This document shows, piece by piece, positions 23,580 to 35,799 of a DNA stretch of 64,000 nt. Every line of letters begins with the position of its first letter. The stretch's first letter is position 1. Origin of the DNA: Homalodisca vitripennis (taxonomy: Eukaryota > Arthropoda > Insecta > Hemiptera > Cicadellidae). The stretch is taken from contig NW_025778046.1 of assembly GCF_021130785.1 (NCBI RefSeq), forward strand, positions 96,192 through 160,191, read 5' to 3'. A model generated the notes under the pieces. That model ran no database searches, had not been told where the DNA came from, and was given only the letters and a program-made list of their open reading frames with translations. A program made the translations under genes and the position numbers.

Positions 23580-24440
23580 ATAGTTACAATATAGTGAACA
23601 TTTAAATGTTTGAAATCCAGAAATTCTTGAAGTTTAGATTCCACGGCTGAACTACTCTCTTTTATTTGTGACAGCAATGTCAAACATTAACTCCGAAAGG
23701 TTGATCCTGTCTTCCGAATGTATATGAATTTGGTCTATTACAAGATATCTACAATATACTTAGTAGATAACGCAGATTTGCAAGATGCCAATGTCAGCAA
23801 GGGTGTCGAAAACCAAAGGAATTTAAAATACTTTCTGATTCATTCTACGAGAATTTTAATTGAATTTAAATTTTACTAAGAATTGTATAACTTCTAAACC
23901 GTTAAAGTTATGCTTAACCAAGTAAAATAGCTACATATTAAAAACTAAAATCAAAGATAAAAGTTTCGTAACACATGCAATACCTCATTTGGTTCAATAA
24001 CAGGACAATTTACATTATAACACGGATTTATATTATAAAAAATGCTTTGAAGAGCTAAAGACAGAGATATAATGAAAGTAAATACTTTCTGTTCTCTTAA
24101 TCTTTATTTCTTATCTTAATCGATCCTACCATTCTTTACATTCTAACATCAATATGTTTTCACAATAATTCTGATAGGTATTAATAATGCTTTTTTAAAG
24201 TGGTACAACAATTTAGTTTAAATCAATACAGTTTATTATTTAGAAGAAGTTGTTATTGTTTGCTATCTTAATTATTTGAATGAATTAAAATATTTAATTA
24301 ATGATATAGAATATGAATTAACTTAATACTAAAAATAATTTCATAGAAGCTAAATTATGAGGATGGTTCAAATTTATATAGTATGAATAATTTATTATAA
24401 AAATAATTTTTAAAATGAGGATAATTATGCTCATGAAGCT
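23580..24440 (+). repeat. Upstream part of V locus 2
   Basis: It aligns with about 7,380-8,200: TGAAATCCAGAA, GAACTACTCTCTT, CAATGTCAAACATTA, CAAGATGCCAATGTCAGCAA and TTTTACTAAGAATTG. The last part before the array is AT-rich and shares only the edge AATTATG-TCATGAAG with the other loci. Confidence 0.7.
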
Positions 24441-25320
24441 AACGGAGTGACGGATGTGACGGTAAGCCCATGCCAGGTGTCCGCCCTGAGAGCAATAGTG
24501 ATAGTACGCCCCTACCAGGTGTCTGAACTGTCAACAGCAAATGAAAGTGAGCCTGTGCCAGTTGTCCGCTCTAGCAGCAATACGTGAAAGTAAAACCTTA
24601 CCAGTTGTCCTCCATAACAGTAATACATGACAGTGAGCCCGTGCGAGATGTCCGCCTTGACAGCAACAAGTGACAGTGTGCCTGTGTCTGGTGTTCGCAC
24701 TGACAGCAATACGGACCCCAAACCAGATGTCCACTCTGGCAGCAATGCGTGACAGTAAATCTGTGCCAGGAGTCCGCCCTGACAGCAATATGTGACAATG
24801 TGCCTGTGCCAGGTGTCCCCCTTACAGCAATACGTGGCAGTGAGCCCGTGCGAGATTTCCGCCTTGACAACAACAAGTGACAGTGTGCCTGTGCCAGGTG
24901 TCCGCCCTGACAGCAACATGTGACAGTGACACCGTACGAGATGTCTGCCCTGATAGCAACAAGTGACAGTGTGCCTGTGCCAGGTGTCCGCCCTGACAGC
25001 AATATGTGACAGTGTGCCTGTGCCAGGTGTCCGCCCTGACAGCAACATGTGACAGTGACCCCGTGCGAGACGTCTCCCTGACAGCAACAAGTGACAGAGT
25101 GCCTGTGGCAGGTGTCCGCCTTGACAGCAATACGTGACAGTGAGTCCATGCCAGGTATCCGCCTCATCAGCAAGTAATACGTGACAGTGATTCCAAGCCA
25201 AGTGTACGCCCTGACAGGAATTCGTGACAGTGGGCCCAAGCAGATTTTCCCCCTGGCAGTAATAAGTGACATTGAGCCAGTGCCAGGTGTTCGCTCTAAA
25301 GCAATACGTGACAGAGATCA
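24440..25320. repeat. 43-bp minisatellite array, about 20 diverged units (V locus 2)
   Basis: The unit is the same as at 8.2 kb (CCAGGTGTCCGCCCTGACAG), but individual units differ at many places. A variant with GCGAGATGTC and CAACAAGTGACAG recurs near 24,640, 24,847, 24,934 and 25,062. These spacings are near-multiples of 43 bp and hint at a higher-order pattern. The minus strand is open over long stretches (for example 24,512-25,351) for the same reason as in locus 1. Confidence 0.95.
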
Positions 25321-25800
25321 ACTTACGTATTGGAAACAAAACTTGGCGCACCTAGGGGAAATAAGCTCAGGATTTCATTTATTACTTGCCATTTTACGAA
25401 TTAAACTTATTGTTTGGTTAGTTTTCTGTTATTAGGCTATGTTTCGATTTGCAATGTATAATCACATAGTGCGGCTATTCTAAAAGTTACAGAGGAACTT
25501 TTCTGATAAAAATGGATCGCCAGACCGTTAACTTTTTTGCAGGTCAAAATGGGAGGAATTCAATTATAAAAATAGAAATCAATGATTTACTACCAAGATT
25601 TTTTTAGCTTGATGCACTTAAAAGAAACTGGCAGACAGACAGATCATAGTTATATAACCGTCATAACATTATATTAAGAGATTTTAAATGTTCACTTTAG
25701 GCAATGTATATAGTCACCTTACACTGATTTAACATATATTTATTTGTATAAATTTCTGTTTTGTATTTTAAACTAAGAAAAACATACGATGAATTATTTA
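25321..25800 (+). repeat. Right flank of V locus 2
   Basis: It begins with GACAGAGATCAACTTACG, TATTGGAAACAAAACTTGG and AATAAGCTCAGGATTTCATT, matching the right edges of loci 1 and 3. AAATTAAACTTATTGTTTGG matches locus 3 further out. Confidence 0.8.
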
Positions 25801-26204
25801 TATTTTATATATAGACCTCTACTAAAACGAGCACAGCTGAAATTAATCTTTTTGTGGGGGAAATTTTACTGTCGATAATTTACAGGTGATGTGAGAACTT
25901 GAATGAAAATAACAACTTAATACGTTTTGAAAGTAAAAGCATTTATTACTTACGAGTTATTTTATAATATACGGGTATTTAAATTAAATTGAAAACGTTA
26001 ACAAGTACATATGTATTAGGTAAAAATATTTTTAAGCAAAACATAATAAACTGCAAAGAATGTTATACTTTTACAAACAGAATATTATTTTGGAATTACA
26101 TTGTCTAGCATTAAATGAATATAAACTACTGCAATTTATGAAAAAGTTTTCAAGACATTACTTAAAAAATGTTTGAAGAAATGTGCTTTTGCGTTAAAAA
26201 ACAA

Positions 26205-26430
26205 GATTTAAATTGGGAGAATCAAAGGTAAAAAACAGCAACAAATTGCTTCGTACATTTAAAAGTTTGAACGCTATTTCTGAATGAGGTTCAACGCAAC
26301 GTTAACTTTCAAGTTTTATTTTGAACGAAGGCTTTTAAATTAAAAGTTCATAAGTCAGAAGTGTGTAACTTAAACAGGCAAAACTCTGAAGTGAAGGCTT
26401 AGGACATTTGTGGTATTGTGAAAGTTTCGA
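26205..26430 (+). repeat. Block C, copy 1
   Basis: It matches 31,195-31,410 closely: TTTAAAAGTTTG, ACGTTAACTT, GAGGCTTTTAAATTAAAAGT (here AAGGCTTTTAAATTAAAAGT) and CTGAAGTGAAG. It sits downstream of a V locus at both places. Confidence 0.85.
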
Positions 26431-26619
26431 TTTTAGGTCAATGTTCGTACACATTTTTATTTGGATGTTGAGCGTTACAGTAGTCTTACTTACGAGTTTG
26501 GCTATTTTATCACATAAAATAAACTAAAATTGATTTTCCACACCTATTGATATTGAATAGACTGGTCGCTGCTTTGATAACTATTATCGAGGTCAAGAAT
26601 AAATTATATAAAAAGTATG

Positions 26620-26970
26620 ATAAGGGCATTATTTCAGCAAACACAGGAAATATATATGAGAAGTTAGTAAAATAATTTTAACCGTTTCCGTTACAATAGA
26701 AAACAGGTTATAGAATATTTAACGTAGACCGGAAACAGTAAACTGTTTATGGATAGTAAACTTCGTTGTTGGGTCATGATGATTAATTGCCGTAGCCTAG
26801 TTAAAGGTGTCTCTTCTGATCGCGATTACCAGTGATGAAGATTTACTGGGACATAAACGAGATTGGAAGTCTTTAAGATATTTCTTTAGCTGTAAAAATG
26901 TTTTTTTTTGGGAGCAAAAATTTTTGGAGTATAAATAAATAAGGAAATTTCGCACGGCCAAAATGACTCA
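26620..26970 (+). repeat. Block G, copy 1
   Basis: It matches 34,400-34,760: GTAGACCGGA, AGTAAACTGTTTATGG, GATTAATTGCCGTAGCCTAG, TTAAAGGTGTCTCT, AGTGATGAAGATTTAC and TTCGCACGG. High similarity over about 350 bp, with no long open frame in either copy. Confidence 0.9.
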
Positions 26971-27739
26971 AGTTAGTTTTAGAATGACATATGTTGCCCA
27001 TATATTACGGTGGGAATAGATAACTATGACATTAGGGTAAACGTGTCCTTAGAATCCACAGACAAATTAGTTTTTCAACATTCTAGAAAACTCGCCTCAC
27101 AACTTTTCAATATTCAATATAGTTACTTTATCTCAAATATTGGATATTTCTGTGAAGCTTTATTAAGTGCTGGCTTCAATGTTCCGCTAATAGAACTAAT
27201 ATAATAGAAGTCTAGTGTAGACATTTTACACTATACGAGGAAGTTTATTTCAACAAATAACAAAAACGATACAGGTTATTGATAAAGACTATGATCATTT
27301 TTATTCGGGCTACTATAGTGTGACAAATTTCCCCATAACTAATCACATAGTACTAAATAAAATTTACTTCACCTAGAGTTTTAGCAGTGTTTAAAAAAAT
27401 AAGGCATGTAGATATAAATATAATAATATAAAGTTTATATTATTATACATCGTTCATACAAATATTATTTACACAAACAAATAGGCAATGTATGTCTGGT
27501 TGAAGTGTTAATGTCTAGTTATTTATATAACTAGATCTTAACATTGTGTATTGTGAATACTAATAACTAATAACATATAACGATGGCACAGAGTGAGAGA
27601 GAGAAATTGCTTTTTCTTTTGCTAAACTTTTCAAACTCTTAAACTATTTCACGACATTTTTTTTATTATTTCACCACAACGTAAGAGACTCCAAACAAAG
27701 CAAATAGATAATAGTGTTTGAGGAATTTTATTTAACTAT

Positions 27740-27960
27740 ATGGAGGGAGGGTGGTAACGATAACAACAAAGACACGCTGTTATGTCAAGTAAACGCTGCT
27801 GTCAGAGATCGAATATTCTGCGGTATAAAAATAGCGCCCCTTCACTTGAGAAAGAGATGACGAAGACATAAACTCCGACAGTGTTCTCTAGTTTTAAGCT
27901 GTGTTCCCAAAGTTACTATTATTATATAGTTGACAAAGATCTTCGTTGAAGTATATTTTA
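27740..27960 (+). repeat. Block T, copy 3
   Basis: It contains GATAACAACAAAGACACGCT, GCTGCTGTCAGAGATCGA, the core GTATAAAAATAGCGCCCC, and AAGCTGTGTTCCCAAAGTTA. The TATA-like word lies at 27,824-27,833. Confidence 0.9.
27824..27833 (+). promoter_or_regulatory. TATA-box-like core in block T copy 3
   Basis: TATAAAAATA followed by GCGCC, at the same relative place as in the other T copies. Activity unknown. Confidence 0.3.
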
Positions 27961-28614
27961 CAGGAAAGTAAAATAAAAATGTTACTTCTTAATCCCAGGA
28001 AAACAAATATGTTACTTCTCAGAAGTAACACGAGGGTGCAACCGAGATCTCTACACAGAACGTAGCCATGGTGGAAAGGGTTGATTTATATGAATGTTTA
28101 ATTCAGCTCCAACTCACTATCCTCTTAATGGAACGTCTGGGATCTGATGCTGTTGAAGACTTACACCTAGAACATGGATCCATTATTGGCACAACTTTTA
28201 TAGGCTTTTATCGAAAAATTTTGATCATCGTAAAAAGTGTAGGGTGTATTAAAAGAAATTTCCAGTATTATAAACTTGTGATACAATGAATTGGTTTATG
28301 TTTTTTCCAACTTTTTCCTAAAATGATACTAACACCTAAACTAATAAAATTGTATTGGTACAATTATTCATTGCATGTTTTCTATTTATTTATTTAAATT
28401 AATTAATTAGCTTAAATTACATTAAATTAATTAATTTGTTTAATTGATTATTTCTACTCTTAGTTTATACTAAAAAAATTAATAATATAAAAATTTAAGT
28501 GAAATTAATACACACGTGTATATTAATACACGTTATTTATTTATATATGTGTTTAAATTTGAATACTTATATAAATAAGGTTATTCTAAAAATAACATCT
28601 TCGAAGTGATAATA

Positions 28615-28790
28615 ATTAGGTTAATGAAGCCGATGGAGATGTGATGTGATATTAAGTCCGTGCCAGGTGTCCGCCCTGACAACAATACATGACAGAGCTC
28701 GTGTTGACTATTGGAAACCAAACTCGGGTTTCTCCTGGGAAATTATCTCAGGATTTCATTCATGGCCAGTATATTGAAATTTCACAAATT
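28615..28790 (+). repeat. V locus 3: same edges, about 1.5 repeat units
   Basis: The left edge TTAATGAAGCCGATGGAGAT and GTGATGTGATATTAAGTCCG matches locus 1 (TTTAATGAACATGATGGAAC, GTGATGTGACAGTAAG). One 43-bp unit follows with GCCAGGTGTCCGCCCTGACA. The right edge is GACAGAGCTCG, CTATTGGAAACCAAACTCGG and ATTATCTCAGGATTTCATTC. This is the short, unexpanded form of the V repeat. Confidence 0.9.
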
Positions 28791-29118
28791 AAACCTTTAG
28801 TTCGTTTGTTTTACTGGTTTTACATTAAGCAATTATATGTTAGTTAATTATAAAAAGTAATTTGCTCAAGTACTTGTATTAAGACAATAATACCGTGCTA
28901 GGTAACTTCCTTATGGTCTAAAACCCATGAGACAATTTGCATTAGGTAAGCACACAACACTACTATTCTTGAAATTAACAAAGAAATATAACAAAAAAAA
29001 TCAGCCCCGTAATTTTTTCCTACAGTCGGAATGAGAGGTATCAAAGGTTTAAAACTATGAAATAAAAAACATGGAATAATTTTGACTCCTCCTTTGGCTA
29101 AAGTCTCCAGACCAAACA

Positions 29119-29631
29119 TGTTGCGGAGCTTCTCTTATGATTGGTCTGATTACTAGATCTTCTATACATGGCCTTAATTCAAATGCTCTTTTACTCCTCT
29201 ACAATTCCCTTGCTCTCCAGCTGCTCGAGTACAAATCAGTTATTTTGTACAAGACTTATCAATTGGGCCTCATTGAAAGACTGCAGTTCGTTCAAAGAAC
29301 ATTCATTGTATATTTGAATTGGAGGGAGCCTGACAGACATCCAAACATCATGCACCAGCTGCATCGACTGGTGGTCGAAAGAGAGGTTGCTGATGTCATA
29401 TTTCTCTACACGGTTCTAAACTCTGTTATAGTCTGCCCCCCTCTCTACGAGCAAATTCCTTTCCCTTCTGCTCCGAGGTCGCACCGCCTGTTATAGCTGG
29501 GTCACTTAGGCCGTAACTATCTAAAGTTTAACTCTGTCCCGAGAACTCTTCGGCTGAACAATGAGTTGTTTCGTGGAGTCAACTTCTTCTGCAATCGACT
29601 GGGAGCTATGAAACGTGCAGAATTTGGCTGA
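29119..29631 (+). pseudogene. Jockey-like reverse transcriptase, C-terminal part
   Basis: The frame from about 29,137 gives MIGLITRSS, LLLLYNSLALQLLEY, LIERLQFVQRTF and a proline-rich APRSHRLL. After one in-frame TAG at 29,494-29,496 the same frame continues with LGHLGRNYLKFNSVPRTLRL and FRGVNFFCNRLG, and stops at 29,629-29,631. These are hallmarks of the region after the polymerase core in Jockey-type LINEs. The copy lacks its catalytic core and carries a stop, so it is dead. Confidence 0.9.
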
Positions 29632-29850
29632 GGGGTTAGAGTAATTTTTTAGATACATAGGTTAATTGAGCTTGTTGAGTCTTGTTACAGTATTTGTATA
29701 TAGTATAATATTTATAGGATAATTGAAGTTGTTACATCATTATTGGAATTTCACTTATTTCTACTTATTATAACTCATACTGTATTTAGAATGACTTGTT
29801 TATTATTGTTTAGCCATCTTAGTTATTGTAAAATATAAAAAAAATAGTTA
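29119..29850 (+). mobile_element. 5'-truncated Jockey-like LINE
   Basis: The carboxyl end of a reverse-transcriptase polyprotein is followed by a roughly 200-bp 3' UTR and an A-rich end (AAAATATAAAAAAAAT, about 29,832-29,847). Similarity to the LINE protein starts around 29,119. ATACCGTG occurs both just after the A-rich end and at 28,887-28,894. It might be a target-site duplication, but bases between 28,895 and 29,118 are not recognisably LINE, so I do not rely on it. Confidence 0.85.
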
Positions 29851-30129
29851 TACCGTGGGAATTTAAATAATAGTCCATACAAAGTGATCCATACTTTGAC
29901 CTTGACCATAAATTAGCACAGCTCATTTACATTAGTGGGAGAAAATGTTTTCATAGATTCCATTTTTTAGAAACGTATTATTGATTATACAGTGCAAATT
30001 GACTCTAGGCTTCTGGACAGTAACAATATTGCCTTTCAAATCTCTTAGTTAATTAATACATTTCTTGTCGTTATTCTATTAAAACGGGAAGCTTAGAAAT
30101 TACACAAAGTCTTAAAGGTATCTTCCAGA

Positions 30130-30420
30130 GTAACAGAACATTCTAGATGGGCGAAATTGGAGATAGGGGCCGTGTCCTGTAAAGATACATGAAGAAGAAA
30201 TTTGGGCATTAATCTCTGTCATGTATCCTTGGAATAAGGGGAGTCGAGCTTAGTACTATTATCTCTAGTCAAAACAGGCAGGAGGTGGCACACACTTATG
30301 TCCAGGCTAGCAACAGCCCTCAACACTTAAAAAGCCATCTCCAACATCAAATTACGCAGTAGATTAGACCTACCGAAGTACCCTTTGGACTACAGAATCA
30401 TTACTTAAATCACTTAAATC
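30130..30420 (+). repeat. Block R, copy 2
   Basis: It is related to the complement of 13,560-13,985: AATAAGGGGAG, CAAAACAGGCAGGAGGTGGC, ACACACTTATGT and AGTAGATTAGACCTA. It is not open as a reading frame here. Unknown repeat family. Confidence 0.55.
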
Positions 30421-31194
30421 ATGGTCTTAAATGCTCTAAAATGTTTGATTTACAATTTAATATTCATCCACACGAGGAGTAATTTAGTCTTCCGAATCGA
30501 TCAGCAATGCTAGGCCAATGGCCATGGCAATTTTTACATTAATGAAAAGTCGAGTTCAATCCAAATGTGCATGTAGTGTGAATATTATTTTATAAGAATT
30601 TCCACACAACTTCCCGAAAAAGAGTCCAAAATCGTCATATACTTATAAAACGAAGCTTGTGGAAAAGAAAACCGTCCCAAAAAGACAAAACAGGTCGAAA
30701 CTTAATAAAATAATTTATTTTAAAATATCTTGACTAAGTTGTATAGCCTGATTAGTACATTCCATTAGTACAATATGACAGCCGTTTGAATAATATAATC
30801 ACATCTGAAATATTTATGAGCCTGAAGAAAAAGTTTAAAAAGATATAAGAGTTCAATTTTTGTATATATTTAAGACGTCAATACAAAAGAGATTTTATAT
30901 AAAAAATATGTGAAATTATGATAAAAGAAATACTATTTGAACGATTTGTAGGAAGCAAAACATAAAGTAACTGTGGGACTTAATAATGAGTCACTCTTTG
31001 ATCTCTTATCACAGAAATTTTGATTATTTGAAGTAATCATAGATTGAAGCTCAAGATATCTCTAAAAAAAATTAAGATATATCCTTCTGAGCCAGTGTAA
31101 CTGAATGTGAACTACTCTAATGTAAGACAAATATATCAAAACATTTCTAGAATAATTGTATAACAAATTTGCTTGTGTGTGGAAAACCAGTTTT

Positions 31195-31410
31195 AAAATG
31201 GAAGAATCGAAGGTGACTAACAGCAACGTACTTCGTAAATTTAAAAGTTTGCACAATCTTTATGAAAGAGGACCTAAGAAACGTTAACTTCTGAGTTTTA
31301 TTTTGAACGGAGGCTTTTAAATTAAAAGTTCTTAAGTTAAAAGTCTACGACTTAGACAGGCAGAAATCTGAAGTGAAGACTTTTGGTGAGTTGTGGTTTG
31401 GTGAAATTTA
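31195..31410 (+). repeat. Block C, copy 2
   Basis: Partner of 26,205-26,430. It includes GAACGGAGGCTTTTAAATTA, AAAGTTCTTAAGT, GACAGGCAGAAATCTGAAGT and GAAGACTT. Confidence 0.85.
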
Positions 31411-31649
31411 TATGTTAAGTAAATAATGTTTTTTATATTTTTCTACTTTTTATGTTGATGGATTCAATACTCCTAGTTATGGTTCATGCTAATAAAGTGA
31501 TATATAGGACTATGACGCAAGTTTATGATAAATAAGTTTCCAAGTTTTAAATACAAGTATGTGAGTTGTAAAAATTTTTGAGATATGAATAGCAACAAAC
31601 TTAGGTTGGGAAAATGTATAAGAACGATTATTGTTGTTCAACAATCAGC

Positions 31650-31880
31650 AAATAAACTTATACTGATATTCATTGGCTGAGTTTAACGAGGACTATAACT
31701 TTAGGGCTGGAAAATGTATACATCTCTGTCTGTTTGTCCCATTCGTTCAGACATACCTACAAAAATTGAAAGTTCGCATGAAAATTCTTTTATCTACAGG
31801 TAGTATGGAGTTCTAAAATGCATGTCACTCCATGGGATTTAACTGGGAGTTAGTGAACTCATATAAACTAATTTAAGGTA
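31650..31880 (+). repeat. Block D, copy 2
   Basis: It reads ATTCATTGGCTGAGTTTAAC, GAGGACTATAACTTTAGGGC, TCTCTGTCTGTTTGTCCC and CACTCCATGGGATT. It is closer to a consensus than copy 1 and lies before block E, as copy 1 does. Confidence 0.65.
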
Positions 31881-32099
31881 TATACAACATGGTAACGAGA
31901 TAATCATACAAAACAATTTTTTTTTAAGACATAGAGTAGAATAAAAATTTGTTTTAACCGGTAAAGATTAACACATGTAGCTTGTAAGATATAAATCTGT
32001 AGGCATTAAATGTTTCATGGAACCGAATTTCTAAATAGAAAAGAATGTGGGGCATCACTATTCAAGATATTTCACTAAGCGTCTATGGAGTCTGTGCTC

Positions 32100-32330
32100 A
32101 GCAGTCTGGCTTCTATTGTCTGCTTAAAAGTGTTAATTTTATTGTGCATGACTGCATGTCAGAAAGCAAAGAAGTATAGAAATGAAATATTGCATGCAAC
32201 TACAGTGAAATGTACTGTGTTACATGTGGCGTGGCGAACACCTACCTTGTTTACTTTGAATAATGTATGTTTTTGGGTAAAATCAGGTTTAGAGTAATAA
32301 AGCAAGAAATAAGATAATCATTATGACTGA
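32100..32330 (+). repeat. Block E, copy 2
   Basis: Partner of 10,540-10,790, with GACTGCATGTCAGAAAGC, TTGCATGCAACTACAG and GTGGCGTGGCGAACAC. The open frame 32,085-32,297 has no recognisable domain and is not conserved in copy 1. Confidence 0.75.
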
Positions 32331-32999
32331 TCACCGGCGGACAAATGCAATATGAGTTTGCAACATATGGTCGGCTAATCATTACGTAGCAATTTCTTAA
32401 GTTGTTGTCTCCCAAATTGTTGTTAACTTCAGTTTTGAACTCTTTAAAAATCAAGTATGCGCAGTTTTAAAAGTACCCATTTTTATATAAAGTTAAAACG
32501 TTTTATGTTATTAAAAGATCTTTCATTTCAATGTTGCAAAATGCAGTATATTGGTAAAGATAGTTTAATTTGAAAGTAAAAAAGATATTGGCCATTAAAA
32601 AATAGGTTTTATGTAGTATGCATATTAGAAAAAACAAAAATTTACACTAAAGCTGGAAATGTAATTAATAAAGTAAGATTAAGATAAAGGCTAAACCATT
32701 AAATATAAATCTATGTGACAATTGGAAGTTAAAAATTATTACTATTAAAATAATAATGCAAAGATGGATGTTAAATTTTTATAAATACTTGTATTATGTG
32801 TTATTTGTTCAAAATTTTAATAATTTTGTTATTACTCTGTGTGTTTTAAACAATCATATTTTTCACATAACATATTTATGTATTTGAAAAAAAGTTTGCT
32901 CACATTTTTATAGTGGGAGATAAACCAAAAATATAAAGTAATGTGTTAAAATACGTATATAAAAATAGAATTATAATCAATACAAACTAAAACATATAA

Positions 33000-33230
33000 A
33001 TACAGTGCAGTATTTCTTACCGAGCTATCTAGAGAAGAAGCGTCTCAGAATTTGGTTTTTAAGTAGTTTCTCTGCTCTCATTAGTTTAACCATCAGCATG
33101 CAAATTACACATTCTGTCAGAGTCAGATTTATTTCTAAAGCTTGAATTTAGATTACTTCCATTTTGGTATTCTCGTACTTAGTACTAAATATACAATTTT
33201 TATGTTGTATTACTAAATATATATATGGAC
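33000..33230 (+). repeat. Block F, copy 3
   Basis: Closest partner of 11,385-11,630 (ACCGAGCTATCTAGAGAAGA, CTCTGCTCTCATTAGTT, CAGCATGCAAATTACACA). Block T follows at 33,690. Confidence 0.85.
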
Positions 33231-33689
33231 ATAAATGATGCTTACTTTCAAAAATAAAGTATGGCTGTTTAAAAGACTACATGAAAATCCAATAATTTAT
33301 TCCTCTGGATATTTTCATACTAGTTACTGACTTTAAAGAAGAAACAGTTATAATTTGTACTATTAGAATTTTTTTAGCGCCGTTTATACATTAAATGAAA
33401 AAAAAAACATGGAATTACGATTAAAGTTGCGACGAAGCGATCAATACCTGAATGACTGCGTGCAAATTAAAAATGTTAAATAATAAATACAGCTGTATTT
33501 TCAATTATTTTCCTCCATTAACGAATATGAACTTTCTCAATTTTGAAACCGAGCATATAATTTTCAAAGAATATCTTTTACAACTTTATTAAACGCTCAA
33601 TACGGTACTATTATGAAAGGTACATTGTACGCATATGTTAGAAAAAGAAAACTTACGTATTTTTTATTCCCTTAACAATGAGAGTGTGT

Positions 33690-33880
33690 GGGGGGGGGTG
33701 GGGTAGAATGAATATGAGTAGCGTAAGAACCATAACAGTGAAGACAAGTTGCTATCGTCACCAAAACTCCGATGTCAGAGATTGATTATTTTAAAGTCTA
33801 TAAATATAGCGCCACTTGACTTGAGAGATAGATGACGTGGATACGACTCTCCACCTCGCTATTAAATGTGAATCTGTGTA
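33690..33880 (+). repeat. Block T, copy 4
   Basis: It contains ATAACAGTGAAGACAAGTTG, CTATCGTCACCAAAACTCCG, GTCAGAGATTGATTATT and the core CTATAAATATAGCGCCACTT. A run of nine G precedes it at about 33,693. The downstream part breaks off near 33,870, earlier than in other copies. Confidence 0.88.
33799..33808 (+). promoter_or_regulatory. TATA-box-like core in block T copy 4
   Basis: TATAAATATA precedes GCGCCACTTGACTTGAGAGA, at the homologous place. Activity unknown. Confidence 0.3.
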
Positions 33881-34389
33881 TCTACAGATACAGGTGATAC
33901 ACAATTCACCTCAGTTTACGAGTATTTCCAAAAACCAGTTTTGGACAAGAGATTGAATTTTGAGATCAAAATAACTGCTTTAAAATACTATCGTAGCTGT
34001 CTTCTTAAGCTTACGAAAAGCATTAAAGAATACTGTTATTTTTTATATAGAAAATGCTAGATTTAAAACAGACAAATCATATTAAGTAAATAGAGAAAAT
34101 CAGATTCAAACTAAATAAAGATGTTTACCAGAATATATATTATACCTAAAAGTACATGCATCAAATAGGTCTAAGTTTATGGTAGTCTACATGTTGAGAT
34201 TTGAAAACCATGGATGATCTTTCTTATTAATATCAATATAAGTAGACGTAAAAACATATAAATTAGCAGTAAAACACAGTGCTTTGTTTAGCCATAAAAT
34301 CTCATTAATATATAGTGTTAACACGTAAAAGAAACCAAAAATGGTTCTCCATATCTGTTAGTTTAAATAGGCGCGTCCCTGATTAAAAT

Positions 34390-34760
34390 ATTATAGAGCT
34401 TAAGAATTATTATAGAAAACACAAGCATTGTACAATCGATGTTAGTAAAATAGTTTTAACTGTTTATAGGAACATAATTTACAGGAACCAGCAGATTGTA
34501 GAATATTTGCCGTAGACCGGATAAAGTAAACTGTTTATGGGTAATAAACTTTGTAGTAGGGTCAGGGTGATTAATTGCCGTAGCCTAGTTAAGGGTGTCT
34601 CTGCTGATAACAATTGGTAGTGATGAAGATTTACGGGAACATAAACAAGATTGTAAGTTTTCAAGATATTTCTGTTGTTACAACAATGTTTCCTTGTATT
34701 AGCAAACATTTTTGGGGTACAAATGTATGAGTACATTCCGCACGGATAACATTACTCAAC
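34390..34760 (+). repeat. Block G, copy 2
   Basis: Partner of 26,620-26,970. It includes GCCGTAGACCGGATAAAGTA, GGTGATTAATTGCCGTAGCC and CATTCCGCACGGAT. In this copy it lies after a T block; in copy 1 it lies before one. Confidence 0.88.
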
Positions 34761-35329
34761 CAATATTATATTGAAGCATTTTATAATAGGTTAAGGGTTT
34801 ATATTATTAGTTACGATATTAGGATAGAAATGGCCATGGAGAAATAAATAAGGACATGTTTACCTTTAGTGTATAAATGTATAAAGAAATGTTTTTCCCA
34901 AGATTCAAGAACACCATGTCAAAGGTTCTTAATCTTTAAATAGAAAAGATAGACTAAAATAAATTTTTGACCGCCTCAGGAGTGAAAGACTTCTTTCTCC
35001 AACGCTCAAATAATAAAGCATGACAATTGAAATGTAGCCTATTAATATAATATTAAAATAATTACGAAATAATAAAAACTACTATAACTCCATCCAAGAA
35101 TGGTATGAATATAATATGAACGCAGTAACCTATGGAATTTTTGATTTTTAAAAATAAATAGGATTTTTACGTTATGTATTTGTGGATATTACGAATGTAA
35201 AAGGTTGACACATTTATGTATCCTGAAAGAGTGTATCTGTAGAACATTAGTAGGGTATTGAAGTAATATGTTACAATTTATATAAAGATAAACTACTAAC
35301 AATAGAAATTGTAGGATATAAATACAGTA

Positions 35330-35540
35330 ACCTATTGCTTGCTGGGCTATTAAGAGAAGAGTCTCAGTAAGAAGTATTTATTCTGCAATCATCGGTTCCA
35401 CAACTACCTGTAAATATTTACACTTTCTGCCAGGCAACAATATTTATTTTTTATAGTGTAAATATAAAGTAAATTTTAAGAGTCGCGACTGCTTTTTATC
35501 TTCTTGACGGTTTCTATGAAATTTTCGGTTAACAATTAAA
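35330..35540 (+). repeat. Block F, copy 4
   Basis: A diverged F copy: CTGGGCTATTAAGAGAAGAG, TCTGCAATCATCGGTTCC, ACTTTCTGCCAGGC and TTTCTATGAAATTTTCGG. Block T follows at 35,800. Confidence 0.65.
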
Positions 35541-35799
35541 ATTGTGGGAACTATTTTGCTTTTGAAACGATTTTAGATTTTTTGGATATTTTTTAGTACA
35601 AACTAACAACCTAATAAATCCTACAAACATGCCAATTCCAAATTTCAAATCCGTAACATAAGTTTATAAAAAAGTTATTTTTTTAACAGAAAAATAAACA
35701 TACGCTAAACAAAGCGAAATAGTGTTTAAGGTAAATTTATTTGTCATTTTCACGGACTAAGATATGTACAAAAGAACCTCAGTTCAACCCTTTTGACAT

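Noticed and set aside
28887..29858. ATACCGTG on both sides of the Jockey-like LINE as a target-site duplication.
   Set aside because: The left copy is more than 200 bp before the first recognisable LINE sequence, so the match may be chance. It is noted in the feature but not used.
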